A DNA stretch of 64,000 bases from Methylophaga nitratireducenticrescens (GCF_000260985.4 NC_017857.3:1798001-1862000); one strand, 5' to 3'. Counted from the stretch's first letter, positions 1 through 9,308 are shown. The notes: generated from the sequence alone by a model not told the origin. Program-made: numbers and translations.

Positions 1-14
1 AGTTACCTGGTGTT

Positions 15-806
15 ATGTATCACGCAATGGCTTTAGATAATTTAATGGTTGATGGAGAGAAATATTTAAGGGTGAGTGATGCTTTCTCTCAAAAGGTCTC
101 TCTAATTGCATGGAGTGTTATTGCTTTCTTTATTACTTTCTTAGTTTCAAAGCGTAGTGAATTTGATGACTATTTTAATGGATATTATTCAACATTCATC
201 TTAAGTGTAAATGCGCTTTTAATTTGGTTATATGGATATTTTATGTTCAGATTTTTTGGTTATGAACCCGGTCATTCAGCAAGCTTTATTCTCGCACTTT
301 TGGGTGCCGTAACACTCGGAAATAAGTTAGATGAGTTAACTATAAGACTCAGTTCGATAATGACTTCCTCGGCTCAAACCCGACAATTTATTAAAGCACC
401 TTGTTCAGTGTTTAAAAAACCATTACCCATACCACAACTAAAGGAGAACGTTATGCGTCTACTAATATTAGGGCTCATTACTTGGGCAGTTTTTTCATCA
501 CAAGTTAATGCGGAAGAAACTCAAGTACTTAGTTTTAGTTTCGAGGAGGTTGAGGTGAAACTTAATGGTCAATATAAATATATAGAGAGTAATGTTATTG
601 GTGAGCTTCCCATTAGAGTGCTTGAAGAAAATAAAAAAGGTTGGCTCAAATTAGATTCTGAAGTTTCTGATGATCTTTGGATTTCAAAAAGTACTGTTAC
701 GTTGAATACCGATAAACCAGTAATTGATTGTAAATCTATGGCAATTGGCAAAAACCAACATACGCAACAGCATGGAACCAGGGGAGCAGGCGAAGGATGT
801 CAATAA
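15..806 (+). CDS. Membrane / SH3-like hypothetical protein, possibly 5'-partial
   Basis: Not recognised. The frame is already open at the window edge, so the true start may lie upstream of the ATG at 15. Residues 1-146 hold about three hydrophobic segments (WSVIAFFITFLV, FILSVNALLIWLYGYF, FILALLGAVTLG). Residue 147 is a Met at 453 with its own strong ribosome site and a clean signal peptide (MRLLILGLITW...VNA), followed by a roughly 95-residue beta-rich part resembling a bacterial SH3-like domain. Either this is one membrane-anchored protein, or a separate exported protein (453-806, 117 aa) starts inside the frame; no stop separates the halves. The end overlaps the next gene by 10 bases, implying translational coupling with the M48 protease. 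Confidence 0.5.
   Translation: MYHAMALDNLMVDGEKYLRVSDAFSQKVSLIAWSVIAFFITFLVSKRSEFDDYFNGYYSTFILSVNALLIWLYGYFMFRFFGYEPGHSASFILALLGAVTLGNKLDELTIRLSSIMTSSAQTRQFIKAPCSVFKKPLPIPQLKENVMRLLILGLITWAVFSSQVNAEETQVLSFSFEEVEVKLNGQYKYIESNVIGELPIRVLEENKKGWLKLDSEVSDDLWISKSTVTLNTDKPVIDCKSMAIGKNQHTQQHGTRGAGEGCQ
441..455 (+). promoter_or_regulatory. Internal ribosome site and candidate start
   Basis: AAGGAGA at 441-447 sits 5 bases before an in-frame ATG (453) that opens a textbook signal peptide. This favours a separate exported 117-aa product rather than, or in addition to, the long fusion. Confidence 0.45.
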
Positions 807-2350
807 GAATAGTTATACCAATTTTTTTTGTTTTATTTAGCACAAGTACTTCAGCAGGCTTTTTGGATGGTGTGAAAAACTTTGGGGGCACAGTTGCCGA
901 TACAGGAAAGAATGTTTTTAATAAAACAAAATCTGTGGTCGGTGTTGGTGATGTTGTTGATACTTTGGAATATCCATTTATCCAGAGCCTGGAAATAGAT
1001 GCTCAAGAACATAATATTACGCAGCAAGAAAATTATTCATATGTTGATGCACTTAAGCAAGATGTTTTAATGTCACGTCGAGCAGGTGAATCAATCGAGC
1101 CTCTCGAAAACGTTAATATTTATTTGAATAAAATTGCAGCAAAATTGCTAATTAGCTGGAAAGGCTATGAGGTAAATACATCAATATATGTAGTAAGTGC
1201 AGAAGGATATACGGCTGTTGCGAGATCTAATGGAGGAATTTTTATTCCTATCGAAACATTAAATCTAATCGAATCAGAAGATGAGTTAGCTGCACTGATT
1301 GCTCATGAAATTTCGCATGTAATACTGAAGCATCACGTTGTTGATAACTTAGATATTACCCTCGATAAAACAATGCAATACGCACAAATCGGATTAGCTT
1401 TAAAGGGTGGTTTTAATCAAGATAATATATCTAAAGATCTTCTGAATTTTCAAATTGCAAATTTTTTGATTACAGATGCTTTTTTTCCAAAATGGAACCG
1501 TGGTCAGGAAAATGAAGCTGATTTATTAGGTACGGATTTATTGTTAAACGCTGGCTATAGTTTAAACGGCATGATGTCTGTACTCAAAAAGTTAGCTGCT
1601 TATGAAAACGAAAAAGAAGAAATTATTTTTGCGAATTATGCGAAGAGTGAAGGGGAAGGAATGAATGCTTCTTTCAGCCTTGATATAGGTGGATTAGTTG
1701 AGCAATCAGCTAATAAGTTGCAGGATAGTCTTGCTAAGAGGCACCAAGACACAGATAAACGATTAAATCGCTTAAATAATTATGTAAAAAAGTTTTATCG
1801 TGACCGTCAACGACCTGATATATCAACAGAACGTTACATAATGATGGTAAAAAAAGATAAGCAATTTATTGAACATATTGAAGGATTTCAAGCTTCCAAA
1901 ACAGCTAGGAATCAAATGACTAAAGTAGGTACAAACTTTACTGAAATTGAATCAAACGCAATAAAAGGTGTTAGTGGCAACAATTCTTCAGATAGCTTTG
2001 CACGGTTAGCAATGTTCGAATTAAGAAAAGCCCAAGGCGATATACCAACAGCCCTGAAAAATCTAGATATAGCGATGGAATCAGGTAGTGCCAGTTACCA
2101 TATTTATTATCAAAAATACATAACTTATTTGCAGGCTGGTGACTTCGACGCTGCCATTAATCAGCTCAACCTGATTGATAATGAGTTTGGAAAAGAGGAT
2201 ATCCGCTTACCTAATAGAATTGATGTGGTTCGAAAGAGTGGCAATCCAGTGGAACTTATGGTTGCTGAATGTTTAACCAAAGGTAATATGGATCTATTCC
2301 AAATGTGTCAACAAGCGGCTAATGGACAATATAGCCCAATTGGAATTTGA
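797..2350 (+). CDS. Periplasmic M48 family metalloprotease with C-terminal TPR region
   Basis: Zinc endopeptidase of the M48 (HtpX/BepA-like) family, probably acting on misfolded envelope proteins. The sequence shows a signal peptide (about residues 1-20), the zinc motif HEISH at 170-174, and the downstream ligand motif NEADLLG with Glu240. The C-terminal third (about 395-470) has helix-turn-helix repeats typical of TPRs (AQGDIPTALKNLDIAM, AGDFDAAINQL). Length 517 aa is in the BepA range. The ATG at 797 overlaps the upstream gene and has GAAGG before it. Metalloprotease assignment is firm; the specific substrate is unknown. Confidence 0.87.
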   Translation: MSIRIVIPIFFVLFSTSTSAGFLDGVKNFGGTVADTGKNVFNKTKSVVGVGDVVDTLEYPFIQSLEIDAQEHNITQQENYSYVDALKQDVLMSRRAGESIEPLENVNIYLNKIAAKLLISWKGYEVNTSIYVVSAEGYTAVARSNGGIFIPIETLNLIESEDELAALIAHEISHVILKHHVVDNLDITLDKTMQYAQIGLALKGGFNQDNISKDLLNFQIANFLITDAFFPKWNRGQENEADLLGTDLLLNAGYSLNGMMSVLKKLAAYENEKEEIIFANYAKSEGEGMNASFSLDIGGLVEQSANKLQDSLAKRHQDTDKRLNRLNNYVKKFYRDRQRPDISTERYIMMVKKDKQFIEHIEGFQASKTARNQMTKVGTNFTEIESNAIKGVSGNNSSDSFARLAMFELRKAQGDIPTALKNLDIAMESGSASYHIYYQKYITYLQAGDFDAAINQLNLIDNEFGKEDIRLPNRIDVVRKSGNPVELMVAECLTKGNMDLFQMCQQAANGQYSPIGI

Positions 2351-2397
2351 ATCACTTTTACTCGAATGAATTTTGAGAGAGCTAGTTCTGTTTCACC

Positions 2398-2886
2398 CCC
2401 ATGCGTTTGCGTGGGAATGCAAACCTAATCAATAAACTCGTACTTCCAGCGAATCTCATCCGGCTTCATCATCTGCCTGACACTAAAACGGATCATGTTG
2501 GTTGGATCTGAAGCTTTGCCCAAGACAACATAACGACTGCCATCACGATCAAATCCCACGCCAGTTTTATCGTTGAATTCCGATATGGCGCCACTGTTTT
2601 GCAGGATAAAAGGCATTAAATCATCTGCTGCACCGGGTGGCGCAAACGGTGGAACAGTTTCAGGTCGATTGCACAAACCAACAAAGATTTCTTCATCGGT
2701 TGGCAGGATCAGAATATTCCAGTTGAACAGGGTATAGACCGATTTAGCTGTATTATTCATTAGATGGACAGCTCAGTTAAGTGTTTTCCACAGAAAGTCG
2801 GGGAATCAGATTCAAACAGGCTCCCACGCAGAGCGTGGGAGCCTGCTTTGTCATTGAAACTCGTTCCCATGCTTCTGCGTGGGAAC
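2398..2886. repeat. Three REP-like palindromes flanking a small gene
   Basis: Related hairpins occur at 2398-2415 (CCCATGC/GCGTGGG), 2817-2845 (a perfect 13-bp stem CAGGCTCCCACGC with a 3-base loop) and 2863-2886 (GTTCCCATGC/GCGTGGGAAC). They lie on both sides of the minus-strand gene at 2425-2760 and share the CCCAYGC...GCGTGGG core seen in dispersed intergenic palindromes of many gammaproteobacteria. They could serve as transcript 3' ends for the converging genes. Confidence 0.65.
2425..2760 (-). CDS. Hypothetical protein, 111 aa
   Basis: Not recognised. A soluble-looking 111-aa protein without signal peptide or membrane segment. Visible features are a Pro-rich stretch (RPETVPPFAPPGAADDL) and a basic/aromatic C-terminus (RQMMKPDEIRWKYEFID). 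It is isolated between REP-like palindromes and transcribed like the downstream hydrolase on the same strand, but 130 bases separate them. Start ATG at 2760 is the first in frame; no strong ribosome site was seen. Confidence 0.5.
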   Translation of the reverse strand: MNNTAKSVYTLFNWNILILPTDEEIFVGLCNRPETVPPFAPPGAADDLMPFILQNSGAISEFNDKTGVGFDRDGSRYVVLGKASDPTNMIRFSVRQMMKPDEIRWKYEFID

Positions 2887-2893
2887 ACGGACT

Positions 2894-3637
2894 TTAACAC
2901 AGCGTCCGACTAAATAAATTTAGCGCCAGTTGATAACCAATCTGTGCTGTCTGAGCATCATATCGACCGCCATCACCTTCATCACGCATAAACGCATGTT
3001 CGGCATTGAATTCATGCCAGGTAAAAGGAATATCGGTTTCATTCAATTTGCTGTATATCAAGGTGCGGCCTTCAGATGGAACATGGTTGTCCTGTTTGCC
3101 CCAGATCATCAGCAACTCACCTTTGATATCAGCCAGCCGTTCCATGCTGTGTTGCCCCGGTTTATTCGGGATTTTCTGGATATGTAAATCGGTGGCATAA
3201 AAACAGGCAGTGCCTTTGACTTCAGGTTGCAGGGCTGCACGAAATGCCAGATGGCCACCAATACAATAACCCATTGCGCCGAACTGACCGTTACACCAAG
3301 ATTGTTGTTTTGCATACTTGATTAACGCTTCGTTATCAGTGTCATAGCCCTGCACATCTTTGTTTTCTTTATCGGCATTGCCTTTATCACGACCGGCATC
3401 GTCATAGCTCAATACCGTGCCGATAGGATTCAATTCATGGAATACTTCAGGGACCAGTACCACATAGCCGTGGCTGGCCATTAATCTGGCAGCACGTTCA
3501 ATCGGGCCGGTTTGCTGGAAAATTTCGGAATAAAACAAAATGACAGGGTAGCTGCCTTCGCCAACCGGGCGGTGAATGTAAGTACGCATAATACCGGTTG
3601 GTGTATCAAGATCGGCAAAATGGCTTTGAATCTTCAT
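2894..3637 (-). CDS. Dienelactone hydrolase family protein
   Basis: Alpha/beta hydrolase of the dienelactone hydrolase family, cytoplasmic. The nucleophile motif GYCIGGH places Cys125 where carboxymethylenebutenolidase has its catalytic Cys; Asp183 (WGKQDNHVP) and His214 (NAEHAF) complete the triad, and Glu38 (YSEIF) matches the conserved Glu that gates the Cys. Length 247 aa is typical. The ribosome site is an AGGGAG stretch upstream of the ATG at 3637. No aromatic-degradation genes lie nearby, so the real substrate is open. Confidence 0.87.
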   Translation of the reverse strand: MKIQSHFADLDTPTGIMRTYIHRPVGEGSYPVILFYSEIFQQTGPIERAARLMASHGYVVLVPEVFHELNPIGTVLSYDDAGRDKGNADKENKDVQGYDTDNEALIKYAKQQSWCNGQFGAMGYCIGGHLAFRAALQPEVKGTACFYATDLHIQKIPNKPGQHSMERLADIKGELLMIWGKQDNHVPSEGRTLIYSKLNETDIPFTWHEFNAEHAFMRDEGDGGRYDAQTAQIGYQLALNLFSRTLC

Positions 3638-3697
3638 GAAAGCTCCCTTGAAATGTTAGTTGGAAAATAAAACTGCCATTGTACAACGACTCAATGA

Positions 3698-4483
3698 CTA
3701 AATGATTTCCTGGCTAACGGGAAGCATCAAGCGGCATTTTGGAAATTCAGAACAGCCCCAAAACTGCTTGCCAGCATTAACGCCTTTTTTTGTTTCTCTT
3801 AAGATCATTTCACTGCCACATTTCGGGCAAAGATGCTGGTTTTCTTTGTTTGTAATGATTCTTTGAACATGACGCACATGTTGACGATTTGTTTTAAAAG
3901 AAGGGGTTAAGCGTCCGGCCTCAATGGCACGGGTGATGTCCATTACCTGAAGTGGATTTAACACTTCATCAGTTTTGGACAAGATGTAGCGGATATAATC
4001 CATACCGCATGTTACGTTATCCGGTATTTCAGTTTTAAACGTACTTTCACCGATAAACACTATCACTGAATGTATCTGATTATCTTCCAGACTTAAAAGT
4101 GATTGGAGTGTTTTGCAGTGTTTGTAATTTTGATGCAGCGGATTTTGAAATTTATTTTTATGTTTGTAGATTTGCTGTGTCCACATTTTCTGCTTGTCTG
4201 ATCCAAAAATCCATCCCCGAAGGTTTTTGGTTTCCACCACAAATACGCCATACACCGACACGATGATATGATCGATCTGAGTTGTTCCATCCTCGGTTGG
4301 TAACGTCACATTCTTGATTAAATGATAAACCTCCTTATCCAGTTTCCATTTTGCAAAAAGATTGATGATAAATTCACCGAATAAACCTTTAAACCAGGCG
4401 GATTTAAAAATGGCAACAACGATAAAAATGGGTATGAAAGACCAAAAGCTGAAGAGGGAATAAAACAGAGGTGAAAAATCCAT
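3698..4483 (-). CDS. NERD domain protein with C-terminal topoisomerase-type zinc finger
   Basis: An N-terminal membrane segment (FSFWSFIPIFIVVAIF) is followed by a NERD (nuclease-related) domain: the core DHIIVSVYGVFVVETKN carries the PD-(D/E)xK-like residues Asp, Glu and Lys. The C-terminus has a four-Cys finger (CPKCG ... WGCSEFPKC) like those of topoisomerase I. This NERD-TM-zinc architecture is common and its function is poorly known; nucleic acid binding or cleavage at the membrane is inferred. The stop lies 5 bases downstream-side from the next gene's end region, so it may be cotranscribed with the EAL gene upstream. Confidence 0.8.
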   Translation of the reverse strand: MDFSPLFYSLFSFWSFIPIFIVVAIFKSAWFKGLFGEFIINLFAKWKLDKEVYHLIKNVTLPTEDGTTQIDHIIVSVYGVFVVETKNLRGWIFGSDKQKMWTQQIYKHKNKFQNPLHQNYKHCKTLQSLLSLEDNQIHSVIVFIGESTFKTEIPDNVTCGMDYIRYILSKTDEVLNPLQVMDITRAIEAGRLTPSFKTNRQHVRHVQRIITNKENQHLCPKCGSEMILRETKKGVNAGKQFWGCSEFPKCRLMLPVSQEII

Positions 4484-4488
4484 CTTAG

Positions 4489-6591
4489 TTACGTTTTGTA
4501 ATTTAGTTCAAATTGTTTCACAGGCTTATCGAGCTGAGTCTGAAAGTAGTTCAGACAATCCGCTTCTGCTATCGGCTGGCTATGGTAATAACCCTGAAAG
4601 ATATCACAGCCCATTTCCGCCAGTGCATCACGTTGTTCACTGGTTTCAACATACTCCGCCACCACATGTACATTTTGTGCCTGTCCCAGTGAACAGATTG
4701 TTCTGACGATATCGGCGTTGGTTGAGTTGATCAGGACATCTCTGGTGATAGAGCCATCTATTTTGATCGCATGCACCTGAAAACGACGCATATATAACAG
4801 TGAAGAATAGCCCATGCCAAAATCATCCATAGCCAGATTTACGCCGGTATCGACAAGTTGTTGCAAGATTAGATCAGTCAGGTTGGTGTCCGGTATTTCA
4901 GAAGATTCTGTGATTTCCAATTCGAGTTCTTGGGCCGAAATTCCATAGTCCTGGATATATTTTGAAATATAAAAGGGTAGCTCCTTGTCGGTTAACTGTA
5001 TCGGAGAAATATTGACAGCCATGGTTAATGATTTGTATCCGGCTTCATTCCAGCGTGCTTTACAGGCGCAGGCTTGCTGGATAACCCACCGTCCCAGCTG
5101 ATGTATCACATCACAATCTTCAGCGACAGTGATGATAACTACTGGGGAAATAAAACCATATCTGGGATGCGTCCAGCGGATCAGAGCCTCCACTCCGACA
5201 ATATGCTCATCCCCGTCATGTTTGGGTTGATATACCAGGGTCATGGCATTCTGTTTAATGGCATTCTGCATTTCAACAGCCAGATCCCGGGCAATCATGC
5301 CAACTTTATCCTGTCGGGTGACAATTTTTTGTTTACTGTTTCCTACTTTGATGATCGTATCAGTGGTCAGTTGAAATGCTTCCATGGCTTTTTGGTGACG
5401 CTTTTCTTCGGCTTTCCTGACAAAGGGGATATAACACACACTGCTGAGTGCGATTAACAGGATTTGCAAGGCAACCCCACGCCATGATTCGGTAAGTAAC
5501 CAGCCAGACAGTAACGGAGGTGTTGTCCAACTGACGATAGCGTTCTCATAAATAGTGATAAAACCAAACTGTAATGCCAGCAAAGAGATCACCATCAGCA
5601 GCACTGGAATAAGCACAAACGGGATCAGGTAAAACGGGTTGAATACAATTGGCAGGCCATAGATCAATATGTCGTTAATATTGAACAGGGAAGGGATAAT
5701 CGATATTTTTGCGATTTTATTCTGTGAACCTCGCCGGGTGACGATAAAAATGGCTATTAATAATCCTAATGTGGCTCCTGAACCGCCAATCAGCACAAAA
5801 TTACTGAGCATGGTTGGTAATGCCAGATTGGACTCAAATCCGGCAACGGTCGAGGTCGCGAATAATGCACCATCAGCAGCACCTTGCAAAAAGACACTGC
5901 CATGAAGCCCAATAAACCAGAACAGCTGGTTCACCAGTACCACAAAGGTACTCAAAATCCAGGTGCCATTTCCATCGGATTGTGCCCAAGTAATAATCCA
6001 ACGGGTTACATCAGGCAATTCGGGTGTGGTGGCCAAAAGCATGCCGGTGCTAAAAAAGACAAGCCCATTCAGAATAATCGCAGGACTCAAGCGCATGGCA
6101 TGGTAAAAAGTAGTATCACTGTCAACGGGCAGATTTAACCAATCAAGATAAGATTGTTTTGCTGCCCAAAGCATCAGTTCGGCAGAGAGTAAACCGATGA
6201 TAATACCTAAAAGAATAATCTCAGCACTGAATTCAACTGGTGAGACATTTGGCAGTAAAACGGTAATGATCAGATAGTTAATAACAGCGCTGAGCGCCAC
6301 CATCAACGGCGGAGCGATTTGACGCTGCCTGGTTAAGCTTGGAAGACGAAAAACAAGTTGTGCCGAGACGATAGCGGCCAGTAACAAACCAAACAGGGTA
6401 AATGAACTATCAATGATTTGTCTTAATGGTTCACGCCAATCTGGTCCGAGCCAATAAGCCATTGACTGCTGATAATAAAGCCAGGGAAAACTCAGTATAA
6501 GTTCGGCAATAACACGAAGAAATGTGAGCGGTAATAGTGCAACAAAGCTGTTTCTCGTCGCTATCATCCATAAAAGCAAACGTGCTTTCAA
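4489..6591 (-). CDS. PTS EIIC-like membrane domain fused to EAL phosphodiesterase
   Basis: Predicted cyclic-di-GMP phosphodiesterase of the inner membrane. Residues about 1-405 are a multi-segment domain resembling the lactose/cellobiose PTS EIIC permease (FWFIGLHG; FNINDILIYGLPIVFNPF). Residues about 440-690 form an EAL domain with all landmark motifs: VEALIRW, NIS, ELEITES, DDFGMGYSSL, KID, AEYVET, QGYYHSQP, so activity is expected. In EIIC transporters the second loop usually reads FNINEP; here the Glu-Pro is Asp-Ile, so transport may be lost and the domain may act as a sugar sensor (inference). Transcribed with the NERD gene, only 5 bases apart. Confidence 0.87.
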   Translation of the reverse strand: MKARLLLWMIATRNSFVALLPLTFLRVIAELILSFPWLYYQQSMAYWLGPDWREPLRQIIDSSFTLFGLLLAAIVSAQLVFRLPSLTRQRQIAPPLMVALSAVINYLIITVLLPNVSPVEFSAEIILLGIIIGLLSAELMLWAAKQSYLDWLNLPVDSDTTFYHAMRLSPAIILNGLVFFSTGMLLATTPELPDVTRWIITWAQSDGNGTWILSTFVVLVNQLFWFIGLHGSVFLQGAADGALFATSTVAGFESNLALPTMLSNFVLIGGSGATLGLLIAIFIVTRRGSQNKIAKISIIPSLFNINDILIYGLPIVFNPFYLIPFVLIPVLLMVISLLALQFGFITIYENAIVSWTTPPLLSGWLLTESWRGVALQILLIALSSVCYIPFVRKAEEKRHQKAMEAFQLTTDTIIKVGNSKQKIVTRQDKVGMIARDLAVEMQNAIKQNAMTLVYQPKHDGDEHIVGVEALIRWTHPRYGFISPVVIITVAEDCDVIHQLGRWVIQQACACKARWNEAGYKSLTMAVNISPIQLTDKELPFYISKYIQDYGISAQELELEITESSEIPDTNLTDLILQQLVDTGVNLAMDDFGMGYSSLLYMRRFQVHAIKIDGSITRDVLINSTNADIVRTICSLGQAQNVHVVAEYVETSEQRDALAEMGCDIFQGYYHSQPIAEADCLNYFQTQLDKPVKQFELNYKT

Positions 6592-6682
6592 TCCCAGCTC
6601 CTTTTTCTCAGATTCATCAGGTCAGGTTTAGAATGGAGATCTGAAACGTGACAACCATTGATAATAACCTGATGTTCTTGGG

Positions 6683-6734
6683 TCTGCTTATCTTTAACCT
6701 GCACCGCTATCGGTGCAGGTTAAAGATAAGCAGA
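6683..6734. repeat. Perfect 24-bp inverted repeat with 4-base loop
   Basis: The arms at 6683-6706 and 6711-6734 are exact reverse complements around CTAT. No T-tract follows directly on either strand, so a simple intrinsic terminator is not obvious. It lies in the 509-base gap between the divergent EAL and lipoprotein genes (6592-7100); nothing else clear was seen in that gap apart from AT-rich stretches near 6880-6960 and a purine-rich run at 6984-7001. Confidence 0.9.
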
Positions 6735-7100
6735 ACTTAATAATCCCTTTATATTTACATAGAACCAGATCGGCAATCAATTTATATGCACAGACTGAAG
6801 AAATAAGCTTAGGAGGTCCTGGATAAGAGATCAAAAATCCAATTTACCAATCCTGTGTTTTTATATAAATAAGGTGAGACTTCTTTTGAAAGTATTTTAT
6901 TTTAATTAAATCGTTATTCATCTTTTTTATCATTTTCTCTTTGATCTTCTTGTTCCTTGGTTAACAATTTTTCAAATCACAACAGAAGGAGGAGGAGAGA
7001 TAAACCAGCCCTAAGCAGATGATTCAGGTTTTGAAACAAACTGTTTTCAAGGTATCCTCATCCGCAGCATTATTTGTCCCCACGAAGGAATTCTAACTTA

Positions 7101-7733
7101 ATGAAACAAGCATTACTTATTGCCTTAACTCTCTCACTATTACTCGCAGGCTGTGGCTATGAGTCATTTCAAGGTCGATTTATCGGGCCAGCAGGTCATC
7201 TCAGTTATACGTTTCAGCCGGATGGAACCCTTAAAATTCATCAGGGTGAGGATGTTACGGTTGTTAAGTATGAATACTACAGTAGCGATCAATTCATTAA
7301 ACTGAAATCTGATCAGGATTTACCTGCAAAGATCCTCAATGTTAAAGATAAGGATCACCTGCAAAGCAACGGTATTTTACTGACACGAGGTGTCGATTAT
7401 ACAATGCTCGCAGATACCACCTGGATTGGTGAGCAAGGCCAATATACCTTTGCTTTATCCTTCACCATGACAGATAAAGGAATGGAAACACTTTCTGAAC
7501 TGGTCACTTATCATGATGAGGACATGACGTATGTTTCGCAAACAGATGACAGCATTACTCGCCTTCGTGGCAATATGCTGTTACTTGATCTTACTCCCTA
7601 CAAGGTTTCGGAGGTTACACATGATAGTTTCAAAATTACGATTGGTGAGAACAGCATGACTCTGGAAAAATTCCCAAAAAATACACAAATCACCATTCAA
7701 GAAGGTTACCAATCAGAGGATACGTTGCGTTAA
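7101..7733 (+). CDS. Hypothetical lipoprotein, 210 aa
   Basis: Function not recognised. The ATG at 7101 is chosen over an upstream TTG because it has GAAGGA at 7084-7089 and opens a lipoprotein signal (MKQALLIALTLSLLLAGC) with a clear LAGC lipobox. The mature part is beta-rich and soluble (GRFIGPAGHLSYTFQPDG ... YEYYSSDQFIKL), in the style of small envelope lipoproteins. It stands alone: the gene on the left is divergent and the response regulator on the right is on the other strand. Confidence 0.75.
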   Translation: MKQALLIALTLSLLLAGCGYESFQGRFIGPAGHLSYTFQPDGTLKIHQGEDVTVVKYEYYSSDQFIKLKSDQDLPAKILNVKDKDHLQSNGILLTRGVDYTMLADTTWIGEQGQYTFALSFTMTDKGMETLSELVTYHDEDMTYVSQTDDSITRLRGNMLLLDLTPYKVSEVTHDSFKITIGENSMTLEKFPKNTQITIQEGYQSEDTLR

Positions 7734-7936
7734 TTTTTCTCATCTTAGTCAGCATCAACATAGCGGTTGTAATACGAGATAAATGCTCTATTCCTACTTA
7801 TATAAATAGAAGCTTTGTTACTTACTGCTGAAATGGTACTTTTATTGTACGTTGCTGAAATACTTAGTGATCTGAAAACAAAATCACCAGCAGTATTGTC
7901 GCTGAAAGAATACTCGGCTTTTATCTTTTTATAAAA

Positions 7937-8575
7937 TTAATTTAACACACCTTGTTGCATGGCAATTTTGACTAAATCGATTGGATTTTGAATATTTAAT
8001 TTACGTTTAAGACGCGTTTGATAGGTAGCTACAGTTTTATGACTGATACTTAAAAGGTTAGCAATATCATTCACCGATAATCCTTTTGCAATCAGCCTGA
8101 AAACTTCAAACTCTCTTGAGGTCAGCGTTTCCATAGAGGATAATTCCCCCGTTAAACTGTGGATAGCAACTTTCTGGGCGATTTCACTACACATGAAGGG
8201 TTTGCCGTTTAGGGCGTGAGTAATGGCCTGAAACAGGTTTTCTGGCGGGGACGATTTAAGCACATACCCCAGGGCTCCAGCTGATAAAGCTTGGACGGCA
8301 TAAAAATGTTCTTCATGCATCGAATACACAATAATTTTTGCATGTGGATTTCTGCGTCGTATTTTATTAATTAGTTCTAACCCACCCACATCTGATAACG
8401 ATAAATCGGTAATCAAAATATCTGGCATATACTTAATGTAAAGCTCATAACCTTGATTGGCATTGTCGGCTTCATTGATTTCTTCTATATGCAATTTATT
8501 TTTTAGTATTTCTTTTAATCCTTTACGTAAAACTTGATGGTCATCAACTAATAATATACTGATTTTTTTGTTCAT
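7937..8575 (-). CDS. NarL/FixJ family response regulator
   Basis: Two-component DNA-binding regulator. Receiver domain (about 1-120) with the acidic pair Asp11-Asp12, phospho-acceptor Asp57 (ILITDLSL) and Lys107 (YVLKSS); C-terminal LuxR-type helix-turn-helix (about 147-210: LTSREFEVFRLIAKGLS, ISHKTVATYQTRLKRKL). Length 212 aa is standard. It is 11 bases from the kinase gene at 8587-9276, which it follows on the same strand, so the two are a cognate pair. The target is unknown; the aldolase gene just upstream in the same orientation is an obvious candidate. Confidence 0.93.
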   Translation of the reverse strand: MNKKISILLVDDHQVLRKGLKEILKNKLHIEEINEADNANQGYELYIKYMPDILITDLSLSDVGGLELINKIRRRNPHAKIIVYSMHEEHFYAVQALSAGALGYVLKSSPPENLFQAITHALNGKPFMCSEIAQKVAIHSLTGELSSMETLTSREFEVFRLIAKGLSVNDIANLLSISHKTVATYQTRLKRKLNIQNPIDLVKIAMQQGVLN

Positions 8576-8586
8576 ATTATAACTAC

Positions 8587-9276
8587 TTACAAAGGTACAT
8601 TAATCTGAATAGACGTTCCATGATTCGGAGCGCTACTTATATTGATAAAAGCATTAATTTTTTTGGCTCGTTCTTTCATGCCAATTACCCCAAATTTAAA
8701 ATTATCAGTCTGAGATGTATTGAATCCTAATCCATCATCTGAAATCGAAATTTGAAAGGTATTATTATTTCTACCAATTTTTACTTGTACGTGTTTTGCC
8801 TTTGCATGACGGCTGATATTTACTAAAGCTTCTTTCACTATCTGATAACATTGAGATAAAACAGAATCATTAATACAGGCGATTAAACCAAGCTGGTAAT
8901 TGAAAGATATTGATGGATTAAGCTCTTCCCATTTAGATAATAACGTTTGATAATCTTCTCTCGTTAAATGATGTGAATCGTTAGAAGCGATTTTTTTGGT
9001 TCTCAAAGAGGCTAATAATTTTTTCAAACTATCATTCATGTCATTACTGACAGATTTCATCTCATTTGCATAATGATAAGCTGATTTTAATTTTTTACTG
9101 GCAAGGATCTCTGAAATATAAAGCGTCATAGTAGTAATGTATTGGCTTAAATCATCATGCAAATCACGTGCTAAATTTTCTTGTAATGCTGTAATTTCTT
9201 TAATTATTTCCATTTCAGATTGATCATTAATAACATTATAAGGTTGAGTATTTTCGATTTGTAATGGAAGTTTCAT
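8587..9276 (-). CDS. Soluble HisKA_3 sensor histidine kinase, no sensory domain
   Basis: Short NarX/DegS-type kinase, 229 aa. The dimerisation/phospho-acceptor helix has His40 (ARDLHDDLSQ); the ATPase domain shows the N-box around Asn153 (EALVNISRHAKA) and the G-box DDGLGF. No membrane segment and only about 30 residues precede the H-box, so the signal must be cytoplasmic or come through a partner protein. It lies between the aldolase gene (32 bases upstream) and its response regulator, which suggests a three-gene operon. Confidence 0.9.
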   Translation of the reverse strand: MKLPLQIENTQPYNVINDQSEMEIIKEITALQENLARDLHDDLSQYITTMTLYISEILASKKLKSAYHYANEMKSVSNDMNDSLKKLLASLRTKKIASNDSHHLTREDYQTLLSKWEELNPSISFNYQLGLIACINDSVLSQCYQIVKEALVNISRHAKAKHVQVKIGRNNNTFQISISDDGLGFNTSQTDNFKFGVIGMKERAKKINAFINISSAPNHGTSIQINVPL

Positions 9277-9308
9277 TAGATTACTCCAAAAGGGCGACTT
9301 ATGGTGAT

